From: Massospora cicadina | Lineage: Eukaryota; Entomophthoromycota; Entomophthoromycetes; Entomophthorales; Entomophthoraceae | Direction: 5' to 3' | NCBI GenBank assembly: GCA_022478985.1 | Contig: JAKSZP010006626.1 | Span: 186,001-250,000, forward strand | Length of the DNA: 64,000 nucleotides | Shown here: positions 43,770 through 55,040 of the stretch, one piece after another | Layout of the letters: each line of letters begins with the position of its first letter | Position numbering within the stretch: position 1 is the stretch's first letter | The notes under the pieces: generated by a model | What the model saw: the letters and a program-made list of their open reading frames with translations, nothing else | What the model was told of the DNA's origin: nothing | The model's database searches: none | Translations under genes and position numbers: made by a program

Positions 43770-44139
43770 TTCAAAGACATCCTTATATGGAACTAGGAAG
43801 TCAGGAAAATCTTGGGGGAGGTCCAGTTGGGAAGCTCAGAGGAAGAGATTGAGCTGAGTGAAGGCTCTGTTGTGAGAGTTTCAACTAGTGGTAATTACCA
43901 CTACATCTCTTATAAGTGAAGGACAAAGAGTTAAGTTCATGATTGATGTTCACCTGTTGGCATCGCCACCACCCTATCCCCATGGTGACAGGGTATAAGA
44001 ATCAGTTATCGCTGAAAAGTTATCGGAAAAGCCAAATTTTTGAATAAGGAACTATACTGGTCATTGGATAGTATGGCAGATCATAGGTGTAGATGAAGCA
44101 CCTAATATAGGAGGAGCAAGCACCGTATCCATGTCCAGA

Positions 44140-44215
44140 GAGTGTGCCACTCTTAAAAATCCATAATGTTTCCCACCGCTCCAATATCTAGGAGAGATTA
44201 TACTGTGACCTTCCG
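44140..44215 (-). pseudogene. Element E protease active-site remnant
   Basis: A minus reading gives LLDIGAVGNIMDF, an aspartic protease motif with Thr of DTG changed to Ile. Flanked by stops. Confidence 0.55.
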
Positions 44216-44399
44216 TAAACCTACTCTGAAGGTAAAGGGAAACAGGAAATAAGCTTGGTCCTCTTTATTGGCCATGTAAAAAGTGTGGGCAGTGGAAGGT
44301 GGGGTGGGTCCCATAATGAGAGGTGGTTCTTTAATTTTCAGTAAGCTACTCTGCTTCTCATCAGATTACCTCTGAGAGGCTCTCCTGGTCCCCATGCAG

Positions 44400-45400
44400 G
44401 ATTGGATTGGTTGGGTCTACCATATTGTCATTGCACATCACTGTTTAGGGGAGGGACTTCCATGGTTGCATATGGTTTGTGAGGCCGACTCAGTGGGAGA
44501 AGAACTAGGCTCAGTGGATGCGCATCATCTTTCTGATCAGGCGCAACGTGGGCTTCCACATGGACCATTTGGGTGGGCGTCAGGATTGAATTACTTGGGT
44601 CCAATGTCACACTCAACTTCTTATCCGCAGGTAAGAAAAAGGGACTCTCCACTGGTGGCATGTTACTCTTCAAATTAACCTGAGGGTAGGGAGCTACCAC
44701 TGAAACACCAGGGGAGCGCTTCCCTGTACCCTTATTCCATGCGGAGGTAGGAGCGGGTGGTTTGGACTGGAATGGCCGGCTGGGAGGGTGTTCACTGATG
44801 GCTGAGATGTCATTACTGCTGCTGAGGCCATAATTTTATGGAGGGATTTTGCCCTTACTGAATACGTTAAAGTAAATGCAGCCTCCATGGATACTAGGAG
44901 AGGATCACATGTGACATTACTAGCTGAAAAGTTGTCCAGGGATGCTTTGAAAGCTGCCACTGCAATGTCTGTAGGAATCCCAGCTAAGGGTACTAACGCC
45001 GTGAATGCCTCTACCAGTGATGGCAAGTCAGGGACCTTCTGGTGGAGGGTAAAGAGATGGTAAAGGCGTGAACTCTAGACGCTGGTGCTTGGACCGCATC
45101 AGATACTATACTTAATAGAGGTGTGTGATTCCCCATTTTGGTGGCAGCCCATAGTACTCCTCTGCCCTAACGGCATGCTTCCACATCAAGAGAATCTAAA
45201 AGCCCACACTTCTCTGTGTAAGTGGGAGTGGGGTTTGGGACCCCCAGCAGCAAAGCGTACATAAAGCTCAGCTAGAGCATCTAGCACTTGTTCAGCTACT
45301 TTAGGTGATGGGACTGGAGGGATTCCCATTGTTACTACACTTACCAAAGGTGCAGCCTGGTTTGCTGGTGCTGGATAAATGTTTTTTTTAATTCAATAAG
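44400..45400 (-). pseudogene. Element E gag
   Basis: In order on the minus strand: PAPANQAAPLVSVV, KVAEQVLDALAELYVRFAAG and HREVWAF near 45380-45200; then, at 45026-44694, GIPTDIAVAAFKASLDNFSA and EAAFTLTYSVRAKSLHKIMA; then 44700-44428 with DKKLSVTLDPSNSILTPTQM. Ala- and Leu-rich helical protein, as in a capsid, followed by a Pro-rich tail. No zinc knuckle was seen. Confidence 0.55.
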
Positions 45401-46712
45401 TGTTGTTTACAGGCCGTGCAGAAGGAGATGAAATGACCAGCAAGAGAAGGAAAGTCACATAGGGAATACAAATTTATGGTGATTAAGTAAGCAACTGCGT
45501 CGCCTGATTCCATGAGGAGGGCGGAAGACTAAAGTTATTGGCCAGTCCATTATATCATGGAATCTGCTGATTAAAGTAAGACTGGGCTTCCAATCTTGGG
45601 CTGTAACAACCCAGTGTAAAGCACAGAATGCCAAGGGCATAGCAGTTCTGAGCAGTTGTAGAAGGGATCCCCTATTATTCTGGTGAGAAAAATAGAAATT
45701 TAACAAACATACCAAAGTCCCATAACAAATCAAATGGCTGCAATGGGACAACCTGCAGGTCTTGCTGGGGCATCCCCATGGGTGGGAGAGGCAAGGAGGA
45801 CAACAAATCCTCCTGGTTTTGCAGTTGTTGACCTTTGGTTTCATTTTCCCAACCATTTTGGACTGATTCATCATAGTAAAAATTCTGAAAATCATAAAAA
45901 TTTTAAAAAATTTTCAAAATGATGATCAGCCCTATGAACAAATCAAATCAAATTAAATTTCTCTGACCATCAGGAGGCCTTGGATCTTGTTTTGTGTCCA
46001 TCGAGAGGTTATCAGGTTGGATAGTGAGGTTGGGTACATCACCAGCGTGGCGGATCAATTTTTCTTAAATGATATGTGCCAGATTGGCTCTTGGTGGAAT
46101 GGCCCAGATGGTTGGTGTCTGGCTCCCACCTCGCGGTTGTATGAATGGAGAGCCCTCACCTTCAAATGGGAAAAACAATTAATGGAGACAGTCTCAATCC
46201 GCCCAAATTGCGCCAAACCAATAGCAGATCAGCGAGGTGGATTAGGTTGAATTCTCCAATTATTTCACAAAGTGGGAGGTGGACCTGAAGCTGATTTTTC
46301 AGATGCTGAATGGTAAAAAGGTCTTTGCAAATAGTTAGGCAGATCTGAGAACTCTTCCAAAGCGGTGGATAGACGTCATAGGCTTGCGGCGAATTCCTGG
46401 ATCACAATCATCATTTGGTGGGCCATCAGATTGATGGCTTGGAAAGCCCACTCGACAACCATTGGCCCTAGGATGCAGATTGCTGTGTACTTTATTGTTT
46501 AAGTAAAAGAATCGTGAAGAAAGCAGCAAAGCTCGCAGAATAGGTTTTGGAGGGAGTAGTTTTATTAAAACTTAAAGGTGAAAATGGACTGACAACTGCT
46601 CCTTACAAAGACAGTTCCTTATATATGTGAAGTGGGAAAAATGGGGACCATGGGTACGTTTTTCCTGGGCAACGTTAACTGATTTACTCATGGGTGACTC
46701 AGCCTGGGTTCA
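45401..46712 (-). other. Element E leader and probable 5' LTR
   Basis: The minus frame 45895-45455 (146 codons) has no gag-like features and is probably chance. From about 45960 to 46710 the sequence has LTR-like features on the minus strand: ATATATAAGG near 46617-46627 followed about 100 bases later by a run with AATAAAG near 46490. No partner LTR was found. Confidence 0.35.
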
Positions 46713-46907
46713 GTGCTTCATCATCTGTCTTATGCAAAGGTTGCAAAAGCTCTCACAACTCAAGCGTTGGATCCGCCAAGGAGAGACCTCACTGATCCAA
46801 AAATATGCGGATTAACTCAGATTGAAGAGGCGGCTGAATTGGTTCTCCAGGGTCAATCTGATGAATTTTTAAAAGTTTTTCAAAATTTTCTGAAAGAAAA
46901 TTTCTGA
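46713..46907 (+). pseudogene. Orphan helical ORF fragment
   Basis: A 64-codon plus frame without ATG (begins GTG) reads LSYAKVAKALTTQALDPPRR and TQIEEAAELVLQGQSDEFLK then VFQNFLKENF, stop. It is hydrophilic-helical with good protein character, between elements E and F on the opposite strand. I do not recognise it. It could be the C-terminus of a gag-like or retroposon protein. Confidence 0.3.
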
Positions 46908-46909
46908 CT

Positions 46910-47689
46910 CAGATTGGCTTTCCTGGACCTGGAATTTTGGATTCTGTGTCCCAGACCAGGTTTTCTGACTTGGGAGCTCTTTCCTGAGTTTTGAGGCTCA
47001 TTTTCTTCTTACCCAAGGATGTAAAGGATGGCGGATTGGGGCTCAGATGGAGAGGAAGCTGCTGTTGAAGGCTTCTGGCCTGTATTACCACATCACAGAC
47101 CTCTTTTATCCTTTCAATCAGAGCAGAAGCAGCCAAATGGGGTACTGTGGTGGGGTTTTTTGGTGCCAATGCAGTGACCTAACGCTCATCCACTACAAGA
47201 CCCAAGTCCCCAGTTGAGCCAAGTGCTCCACAGGGGCATTAGGTCCCTTTTTCTTCCTAAAAGGGGCTCTTTTCTAGATCTAGCCAAGAGGTTGGGTCTC
47301 TAGAATTACAACATTGATGCTAGCAACATTGAAGGGCCCTGCTCAGGGCAATGACTAAGTGTTAAAATTGAGGATTGTCTCGGTCTTGGAATTGGAAAGT
47401 TTTATATGCCTCCAAGACCTCTTAGATGGTTTACCATTTAGTCTGAGTAACATCGTGACTTCAGCTATTTGTAATTCTTCTAACCACCCTATGTCCCACA
47501 GTATAATGGCCCTTCTAGAATAACATCAGTACAGAAAGAAGGGAGGACACAAGGTAGCTAATCTTATTGATCCTCTTGTAGAGTAACCCATCCTTTATAT
47601 GTGTGTCTCAGGTTATCCTTTGGATCTCAGCTTGGACCTCAGGAGTTACAAACTCTTATTGCTCAGGTCAACCTATCAGATTTTACAGA
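46910..47689 (-). other. Element F 3' part, no recognisable integrase
   Basis: The minus frame 47169-46909 (86 codons, KPTTVPHLAAS-like, then ERIKEVCDVVIQARSLQQQL) cannot be assigned. The rest is full of stops. The integrase seems deleted or decayed beyond recognition. Confidence 0.35.
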
Positions 47690-48120
47690 TGGTCCTCCTT
47701 GGGGTCAAAGCTGCTAGATCTGGCATCCTGGTTAGGCCATCAGCATTTTGATTAATTGCGCCTTCACGATGGATAATGATGAAATCATATTTCTGCAGTT
47801 GTAAGGCCCATATAGCTAAACGGCCATCTGGGTCCTTCATTTGCTAGAGCCACTGGAGCAAGGAGTGGTCAGTGAAAATGGTAATGTTGGTACTATAGAG
47901 ATAAAGCCAAAAATGTCTGATGGCTAGAAAGACAGCCGGGCACTCCCTCTTGGTAACACTGTAGTTCCATTTGGCTTTAATCAGTGTCTTACTAAAATAG
48001 GCCTCTGGATAGTTGACCTTAATTTTGTTGTGCTGGGCTAGGATAGCCCCAACAGCGACATTGCTTGTATTCATAAACAACAAGAAGGGTTGGTCAAACT
48101 GTGGGTGGACTAGAATGGTT
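47690..48120 (-). pseudogene. Element F RNase H
   Basis: The minus frame 48083-47844 has MLFMNTSNVAVGAILAQHNK (TDAS changed to NTS), NYPEAYFSKTLIKAKWNYSV, TKRECPAVFLAIRHFWLYLY and IFTDHSLLQWL. It continues in the next frame through KDPDGRLAIWALQLQKYDFI and NQNADGLTRMP near 47720. Complete domain with one stop and the first catalytic Asp lost. Confidence 0.85.
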
Positions 48121-48486
48121 TTAACATAGAGCAGTTCTCAAGGCATTAAAGCCTGTTCTTGTTTAGGCCACCATTCAAACGGCACATTTTCTTCTGTTGG
48201 AGGGAGATAGTGGCTTGGCTAGGTTAGCAAACCGGGGGATAAAGTGATGATAATAGCCCACCATGCCTAGGAACACCTGGATATCTCTTAAGCTTTGTGG
48301 GCGCGATATTCTTTTTATGGCGTCAACTTTGTCTGGTATAAGCTGAATGCCATACTTTGAAACTTTGTGTCCCAGAAACTCCAGTTCTGACTGGAAGAAA
48401 GAGCACTTTGAAGGTTTATGCTTTATAGAAGCCTTCCAGAGCTGATTGAAGACTTCTCTGAGATGCTTTACGTGTCCATTAAAGGT

Positions 48487-49269
48487 TTATGAGAAGACAG
48501 TAATGTCATTTAGGTAGACAAGGACACACAAAAGCTTCAAGTTCCCAAGGATCTCATCCATGGCGCGTTGGAAAGTGTCTGGGGCGTTACAGAGGCCCTG
48601 GGGCATCATCATGCACTCAAATAGTCCCTCATTAGCTATGAGAGTGCACTTAGCTTGATCTTCAGGGGCGAGCTCATCATGCCAATATTTATTACCAAGG
48701 TCCATGGCAGAAAGGTACTTTGATCTGGTGATCAGATGGAGGGAATCATTAATTTGGGGCAGAGGATAACTGTCCTTCTTGGTGATGGAGTTGAGTTGAC
48801 AGTAGTCCATCGCCACCCAGTAGCTGCCATCCTTCTTCTGAACCAACAGAAGAGGAGAGGCCCAATGGCTGCGTGAAGGTACTAGGAGTCTGGCATTGAG
48901 TATTTGTCTGAGCTCCACCGCCACTTGGGCCTCTTCCCTTGCTCTTTTGGTAAGGTTGAGACCAGAAAGGGAGATTTTACAGTCTCCACATGATATAGGA
49001 CTCCGTTCATTCTTCCAAAATCATATATTGAGGCTGCAGAATAGGTCCAGATACTCCTTTAACAACTTTGAAACTTTCGTTTTTGGTTGTCCAAAAGGTC
49101 CTTTCAATACTAGTGTCAACCAGGCCCACCAATGGGGTGTTCCCAAGCCAAAGTCCCTTAGACTCCCAAAACTTTGGACATCATCAACAGCCTCCACTGG
49201 TAGGAGGTTGACATAGGTGGTGGGACTGTTTGGACTACTATTTTTACCAGTATGGTTAGCCAGAAACAC
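48487..49269 (-). pseudogene. Element F reverse transcriptase
   Basis: The frame 48924-48487 (145 codons) has LLVPSRSHWASPLLLVQKKD, SYWVAMDYCQLNSITKKDSY, KYLSAMDLGNKYWHDELA (first motif), MMPQGLCNAPDTFQRAMDEI and LVYLNDITVFS, where YLDD has become YLND. Upstream, 49269-49021 has FGQPKTKVSKLLKEYLDLF, the linker before RT. One catalytic Asp lost by a single G to A on the coding strand. Confidence 0.88.
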
Positions 49270-49599
49270 TGATATGGATCTGGCATAAGCTGAATATAGA
49301 ATTCCTGGACAGGTTGGCTCCTACTTAGTGGACGGGTTGTCTAAGTCTCAGATTTCTAGTAGGTACCCAGAGGGGATGTTAACATAGACCTAGGTGCTGT
49401 AAATGACTTGGGACTTCGGAGGTATTATAGTCACCCTAGGTAAGTAGATCGGCATGCCTTCTTTCCCATCAACAGTAGGAAAACAAATGGACTTGAGACC
49501 CTCTTACATGATATTTGAGTCAATTGATTTAGCCTTCACTCTCCAGTAAACAGGCTCAGGCTTTTATTTCCGTCTTAGAGTCACAAGAGGTTTTGCGGA

Positions 49600-50150
49600 T
49601 CAGGGGGACCCAATTCCTTAGTATGGATAAAAAGCCGTCATCATAATGGACTACTGCTGAGTAGTCTCAAAGGAACTGAGTTCCAAGGAGCAGGTCATAG
49701 CTAGGGTTATCTAGTGAAACAGAAATGGGGTTTTCATGAGCTTTCCAAACTGTACAGGTAGAGAGGAATAGGCCCCTATAGATTGGGTGCATTGTGGGCC
49801 AGCCGTGCCATATGCTATATAGTGGGGCAAATCTGGGGTGATCTTGATGTGCTTCATTAACTTGAACAGTATGACGTTCTGGGGGAGCCACTGTTGATAT
49901 GGTGAGGACTGGGATCTTATGAACTCAAACTGCAACGTGGGTAACCAGAATTCTAAACTGGGGCGGTAGTGTAAGAAACATTGGAGAGTCATCAAGGAGG
50001 AGTAAGAAGTATCAATTTCTTTATCAACGATGGATACCAAAACTTCTTCTCCAGGGACAGTAGCTCCAGGCTCATTAAGGTTATGGAGGATTCTTGAGGT
50101 GTGGTAGAGATTTCAGCATGGATCGCCTCATCCATCATGCTGATGGCCCT
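49600..50150 (-). pseudogene. Element F protease C-terminal region
   Basis: Minus frames 50040-49711 and 49891-49667 overlap in the same region. The end ISVSLDNPSYDLLLGTQFL is the protease-end motif that in element G reads DTYDLLIG. The DTG active site was not found. Confidence 0.55.
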
Positions 50151-50159
50151 TTTCCCGCA

Positions 50160-52095
50160 TCCTCAGCAAGTCGTTTCCAGCAGGTCTTGGTGCTGTATCT
50201 GTACCGTTACAGTAGGTGCATCAAGGTCAAGGATTCTTCTGGTTTTTGACCACATGGACTTGAGGACGGTTAGAGGGACCTGAAGAGATAGCCTTAGAGT
50301 GAAGGGTTGACGCAGAGATCTTGTTAAGTGCTTCCTTGATTTCTTGGATACAGATAACCCCATTCTTCTGTCTGATCATATGCATTTGAACCTCAGGGTA
50401 GGATCCCAATGCAGAGATGACAGTGGTGATAGCGTCATCCAAGGTGATACGACTGGTAGTGAATAAGGGTTGTTCTTGGGCTTAAAACGGCTGGCACACT
50501 CCATAAGGCTTTCTCCTTTATTCAAGCGGATATCCATGAACGCTTGTTTTTGGTTGATCAGGGTTTGATTGCTGTCAAATTTTTGGATTTAAGCCATATG
50601 GCCTGTTCCCATGTGTTGCACTCCTTCAAATGGAAATCATAATCTCACAGGAAGTGCTGTTAAGGCAGAAGTGAATATGCTTCACTTTCTGGCAGTTGAT
50701 GACCTCCTCCATGGAACTCTCATATGCGTACAGGAAATAAGCAATGCTTTACAGTCCAGGGGTGAACTTATCTTTATTACTAGGTTCAAAGTTAGTTACA
50801 TGAGGAGTGGAGTGGGTTTTAACACCAGGGATTAGTGCTGACTTGGGGATCTCAGTCTTTGCATAGTTGCAGGGGGCAATCTAGTCTAGCTGTCACTGTA
50901 GGTCCTCAGGGTCCTCTTGGATATCATCCCATTTTGGTTGAAGGAGGAAACGGAAGCCTTAGATGCAACCTGCTCTTTGGGAATTGAATGTAGGCTCCCT
51001 GAAGGCAAAGATGGCTCTTGAGTGTGGTTAAATGGGTTTTGAACCCTCAATAAGTTTGTTCAAGCTGAGAGATGCGACTATTGTAAGCTTGGTGAAGGCG
51101 CTGAAGTTTTCTATTTTGTCTAACAGTGCCTCAATGGAGACCCTAGGGTCATGGGGGACTTCGCCCACTTGGAGTTTGTACCCCTGAGCTAATTTCAGAT
51201 TTAATCGTATAAGGCAGCCAAGTCTGCTATCACATCCTTTTTCCAAGGGTTTTCAGGGCCTTTGGGAGTGGGTGCTGCGGGACTGAGGGCTCATGAGGTC
51301 CATGGGGACCTTCTGGTCCTTTAGGTCCTTTGGGGCCTTTGGGGCCTCAGGCCCTCTAGGCCCTTCAGGACCTTTACTCCCAGAGGTGTAGTCACAAGAG
51401 GCCAGCTCCTGATAGTTTTGTTACAGGGTCCATACCAGATCCTCAATTTGGAGAGGCGCTGATTCCAAGTTGCCTCAAGGATTTGGACGTTCTGATGCAG
51501 CTGGTCTTCAAGATATCCAGAGATCCCACTATCCAACACTGCAATTTGGTCTTGGGCCTCGTTGATAAATTGTCAGTTATTGGTAATGGCCTCATGGTTG
51601 TCATGGACAAAGGAGGAGACTGTGTTGTAGAATTGATGATGTGGGAGTGTAAGACCTGGGTGAGCCCAGTTGTGGGAGACTTCATGATGGTGCAACCCAA
51701 CTAGCTGGAGTAGGTGATGAATAGCTGGGTGGACAATGTTTGAAATGTAGCGTTTAGGCCACAGGGTAAGTTCTCCTGCTGTCAGCTGGGCCAAGGAATA
51801 GAAGTCCCACATGGTAGAGGACATGAAAGAGGCGCGGGAGCAGCTGGAGTGGGCACCCACAGAGTAGATGCCATTTAATAATTGTTGGACAATATTGTTA
51901 AGGTTCTTTTACTGAAGTTGGTACTGACTTTCATCAATAGAGGGCAGATATAACTGGAATGGTGCCTGGAATTTTTTAATTCTCAGGCTGTGTGGGTGGC
52001 ACTTCATACAACGAGGTACTAATCCATCACGCAACGCTTCTCAAATGATCAGCAGATTGATCTTCTGACTGCTAGTATTCTCCATTGTTTGTGAT
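50160..52095 (-). pseudogene. Element F gag with collagen-like linker
   Basis: A minus ATG near 52083 opens with ENTSSQKINLLII; then QAPFQLYLPSIDESQYQLQ, and 51860-51573 with AHSSCSRASFMSSTMWDFYS and LTAGELTLWPKRYISNIVHP. At about 51380-51300 a Gly-Pro repeat (KGPEGPRGPEAPKAPKD) leads to VSIEALLDKIENFSAFTKL. Near 50540 AFMDIRLNKGESLMECASRF is the capsid C-terminal block. No intact knuckle seen. The layout matches element C's gag. Confidence 0.65.
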
Positions 52096-52123
52096 AGACG
52101 TTTTCACTTAGGAAATCTCAGAG

Positions 52124-52141
52124 CCCCTGTAGTGAGCACTA
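52124..52141 (-). other. Primer-binding site of F (one change)
   Basis: On the minus strand TAGTGCTCACTACAGGGG directly follows the LTR end. It differs from the sites of D and G only by TGG to TAG. Confidence 0.82.
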
Positions 52142-52619
52142 TGTTTTTCTGGCATTACAGTTCTCTATACTGTTGCTGAGGTTTGAATATGGGCTTAAAG
52201 CTGAAAATTCATGAAGAGGTCATAAATGTAAGGATGGACTGAATACAGACTACTTTAAAAAGATTAAATGAATCAATATTTAAAGGGTGCGTAGGGACAA
52301 GGTGCCTTAAGGATCTTTGTAGCACCCATCCACTAAGGATCTTTTATGGCATTCCAGATTGACCGCCTGGGTAGCACCTTCATTGTACTTTGTCGCCACT
52401 GTGACTGGAGCAGTGGAGACTGCGCCTCTTGCAATTCAGAAAGCAGGAACGAGATTTCTGAAGTTGTCTCCATCAGTTCTCAAATGTTTGCGGATTCCAG
52501 ATTGAATTTATTTTCAATGCTATCAATATAAGCTCTATTTGAATAGGCTTGAAAGTCAATTCACTGCGGCTCAATTTGGAAGTAAGTATTTCAATTCATT
52601 TTTATCTTGAATCCTGACA
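52142..52619 (-). repeat. 5' LTR of F (about 478 bp)
   Basis: Plus-strand start TGTTTTTCTGGC next to the PBS, end ATCCTGACA at 52619 next to a fragment of element A's family. No partner LTR in the window; limits rest on the PBS and end motifs. Confidence 0.65.
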
Positions 52620-53870
52620 GCCATGACATTACTCTCTCATTCTTTTGGGGCTCCACCCATCCTCCATGGGTTTTTGTAGGGAAGAGTTCTTGTGGGCAGG
52701 GGCCAGCTTCATGACGGCGATCGTCTGCTTTGACTTAGGCCCTGCAGCCTCAGGGAAACGCCGGTGGAAAACTTTGATTAGATCTTGGGAAAAGGCGCAG
52801 TTATGCGCTGGTACCTAACTGTTCTCTGCTGCTTCAAATCACTTCCAGGATACAAGGTACTCCAGTCAATCTTCTTACTTGGCGGGAGGCTACAATCTCC
52901 TCCACTTCTCACTCTGATGCCCCATCAATGAGATAAGCCTCCAGAGTCTCTTGTGGGGGCCCTCAAACAACGTCAGCTTTTTTCATAAAAGATGGCAAAA
53001 ATCTGGAATGAGGGATGAAGATTCAACTTGTATGAGGCGTGGCCCACCTTTTTGGCAACGTGGTAAGGCCCTATCCTCTTTGGTCCCAGCTTTTTTGTGG
53101 CTGCTTGATAAGATGTTTCTAACATATATCATGAGGTTTCTTACCTTATACGCAGGACCTGCCCATCTTTTCCCATCAGAGTTCTCTTTATAAACTTATA
53201 TTACCTCCTCCACATTTGTGGTAACCCCATGGTGTACTTCCTTGATAGTTTTAGCAAAGTCCACCACCGCTTCCGCTTTAGATCAACAGCTGGACTCCAT
53301 GTTGAAGGCGGGGCTAAACCCATGGCTGGCGAAAAATGGGGAATAACCAATAGCTGCATGTTAAGTATTGTAGCTAAACTGGGCCATGGGAAGGTGAGAA
53401 ATCTATTCTAGATGGTCTGCAGAAGTGTAACACCACAGGAACTTTTCCGAGCACTGGTTCACTCATTCAATCTGCCCATTTGATTTGGGGTGATAAGCAG
53501 TTGAACTTGGGGAAATTTGGAGAGTCTTACACAACTCTTCCAAAAAATCAGAGGTAAACTGGGGACCCCAATCACTAAATATCTCCTGAGGCACCCCATG
53601 AAGGGTGAACACATGATACACAAAGAGCCTAGCCATCTTATCTGCAGTTACTGTGGTTTTCATGAAATAAAGTGGGCGAACTTTGTAAAACGTTCCAATA
53701 CTACCATGATGGCATCATAGCCAGCAGATGCTGTAAACTCCGCAATAAAACCACTAATAAAGAAGTCCAAGGCAGGAAACACTCTAACACAATATTGGAC
53801 TTGTAATTGTCTGATATTACCCCCTTCAATAGCATCGTTTCTTTCCACTCAGCATAAATTTTCTGAGAAA
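52620..53870 (-). mobile_element. Fragment of an A-family chromovirus
   Basis: It is collinear with 1733-2960 of element A: CATGACATTAC (last bases of the LTR plus the tract), TTCTTGTGGG, then chromodomain and integrase. The LTR is cut eight to nine bases from its end by the LTR of F, so F probably inserted into this copy's 3' LTR. The rest of that LTR was not found on the other side of F. Confidence 0.82.
52640..53850 (-). pseudogene. A-family integrase and chromodomain, second copy
   Basis: Minus 53848-53660 has ASAGYDAIMVVLERFTKFAH (core start, D to E at the ERF position). Minus 53663-53463 has RLFVYHVFTLHGVPQEIFSD, WGPQFTSDFLEELCK (second Asp kept) and TAYHPKSNGQIE. Near 52980-52850 TLFEGPPQETLEAYLIDGAS corresponds to the start of the chromodomain region of element A. 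More broken than A. Confidence 0.8.
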
Positions 53871-53899
53871 ATTACACAAATAATAAGAAAGTAAGTTTC

Positions 53900-54079
53900 A
53901 ATTGCCTGTTGTAGTTTCGCTCCAATGTCCTCAGATTCTCCACCAGCTGCTCCAGTTGGGGAAGCGGCAAAACTCTTCCACCATTTTCCATCTGGCAGGA
54001 AAACGTGCTCATACTGGCTCACCCAGTCATTCCAAACCCATGGGATGATTTATTCCACTCAAGGATCTTGACACCCACC
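53900..54079. other. Short unassigned spacer
   Basis: No feature seen. Confidence 0.4.
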
Positions 54080-54660
54080 TCGTTTGTACCCAAGTGGTAC
54101 CTTACTGCCCCCTGGTGCTCCCCCAGAGCAACATGCGCTACAGCCTAAGGGTCAAATATGGGAATCTCTTCCCATACCACAACTAAGCCATTATTGAAAT
54201 GGCACAGGCGGTGATGACACCCACCGGATTTATAAATTTCCACCCCTATAAGGGGTATTTTGACCTTGGCTTCACCTGTAAAGCTGACGCCGCAACTGCA
54301 GCAACTGTGCCCCTGGTATTCCAGGGTACACCTCTTCCCAAAACTCAGACCTGGCACCGAGCAGACACCACTTTGGAGGTCCAGTTTGCTGGCTTGCCCA
54401 CCCACCTCCCCCCTCAGTGCTCCACCAGGAGCTGATGGACAGTTTGGAAGCCTATGGCTCCAACCCCATCTTACAATTTGTGGTCCCAAACGGGGCCACA
54501 TGACTCAAGGGCCTCAGTCATATGCCACAAACAGCCCTGAATTCAACAAAATTGCTGTGTTAATTCCCCATCATGCCATTATTCCTTCAGCCCCTGACCA
54601 TCTGTTGGGCCACCAGGGAGGAATCATTGGCGGCGCATTTATTTGAAGGTAGGGCTTTGA
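54080..54660 (+). pseudogene. LINE ORF1 fragment of a second family (LINE B)
   Basis: The plus frame 54199-54435 reads KGYFDLGFTCKADAATAATV and ADTTLEVQFAGLPTHLP, aligning by eye with the LINE A ORF1 (GWLDLGFESKIAADEAAAVC and KSNQIFLTFEI). VLHQELMDSLEAYGSNPIL in another frame aligns with RDILEQHLKDGLAIYGEIQS. A further piece, FNKIAVLIPHHAIIPS, fits GKAIAVLTPTEEIVKD. So it is an ORF1 nucleic-acid-binding protein from a related but distinct LINE. Three frames are used; the zinc knuckle is not reached. Confidence 0.7.
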
Positions 54661-55030
54661 AGCTTGCAGCCTTGGACGAGACATTCTCCTTTAGAGTAAA
54701 GTAGAAAAAGTAAATAAGAGTTCTGCAGAGAAGTACTTTATTTAGAATAATCAAGCACTATTTATAGTGCTTCGAAATGTAAGGATAGGAATATGGATTG
54801 TAAGGATAGGAATAGGGATTTTAAGAGTAGTGTCATGAAACCTGTAAGAAAATCCCGATTCTGTGACAGGTGGGAATAGATAAAAGTGTGGACAGAGATT
54901 AGATAACAATTTAGAAATTTAAATATTCCCTGAATTGGGCATAATTCAGGCAAAGCCCCAAATTTGATATTCCAGTTGAGAATATAAAATTAAACTCCAT
55001 TCTCAAAATTATTGGGCCATTTCAGAAATG
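54661..55030 (-). promoter_or_regulatory. Possible promoter or solo LTR, palindromic TATA
   Basis: AAGCACTA, TTTA, TAGTGCTT at 54753-54772 is a perfect hairpin whose minus strand contains CTATAAATAG, a strong TATA box. About 25-35 bases on is AATAAAGTACTTCTCTGCAG. Two near-identical AAGGATAGGAATA repeats lie at 54781 and 54801. It may be the promoter part of a solo LTR; the ends were not found. Confidence 0.35.
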
Positions 55031-55040
55031 TGCCCTTCGT

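Larger units (their letters stand above)
42253..46710 (-). mobile_element. Ty3-like element E, 3' end lost
   Basis: Minus-strand gag, protease, RT and RNase H are traceable from about 45400 down to 42253, where the LTR of D cuts it, so integrase and 3' LTR are missing. A possible 5' LTR lies at about 45960-46710, with a promoter-like box, but its ends could not be fixed. Confidence 0.7.
46910..52619 (-). mobile_element. Ty3-like element F, 3' end decayed
   Basis: A minus-strand element with its 5' LTR at 52142-52619 and an adjoining PBS, then gag, protease end, RT and RNase H down to about 47690. Integrase is not recognisable below that, and no 3' LTR was found. LTR ends (TGTCAGGATTC) and gag style link it to element C. 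Confidence 0.78.

Noticed and set aside
45455..45895. 146-codon minus frame upstream of element E gag
   Set aside because: Rich in Cys, His and Pro with no gag pattern, and it runs into the LTR-like region; probably chance.
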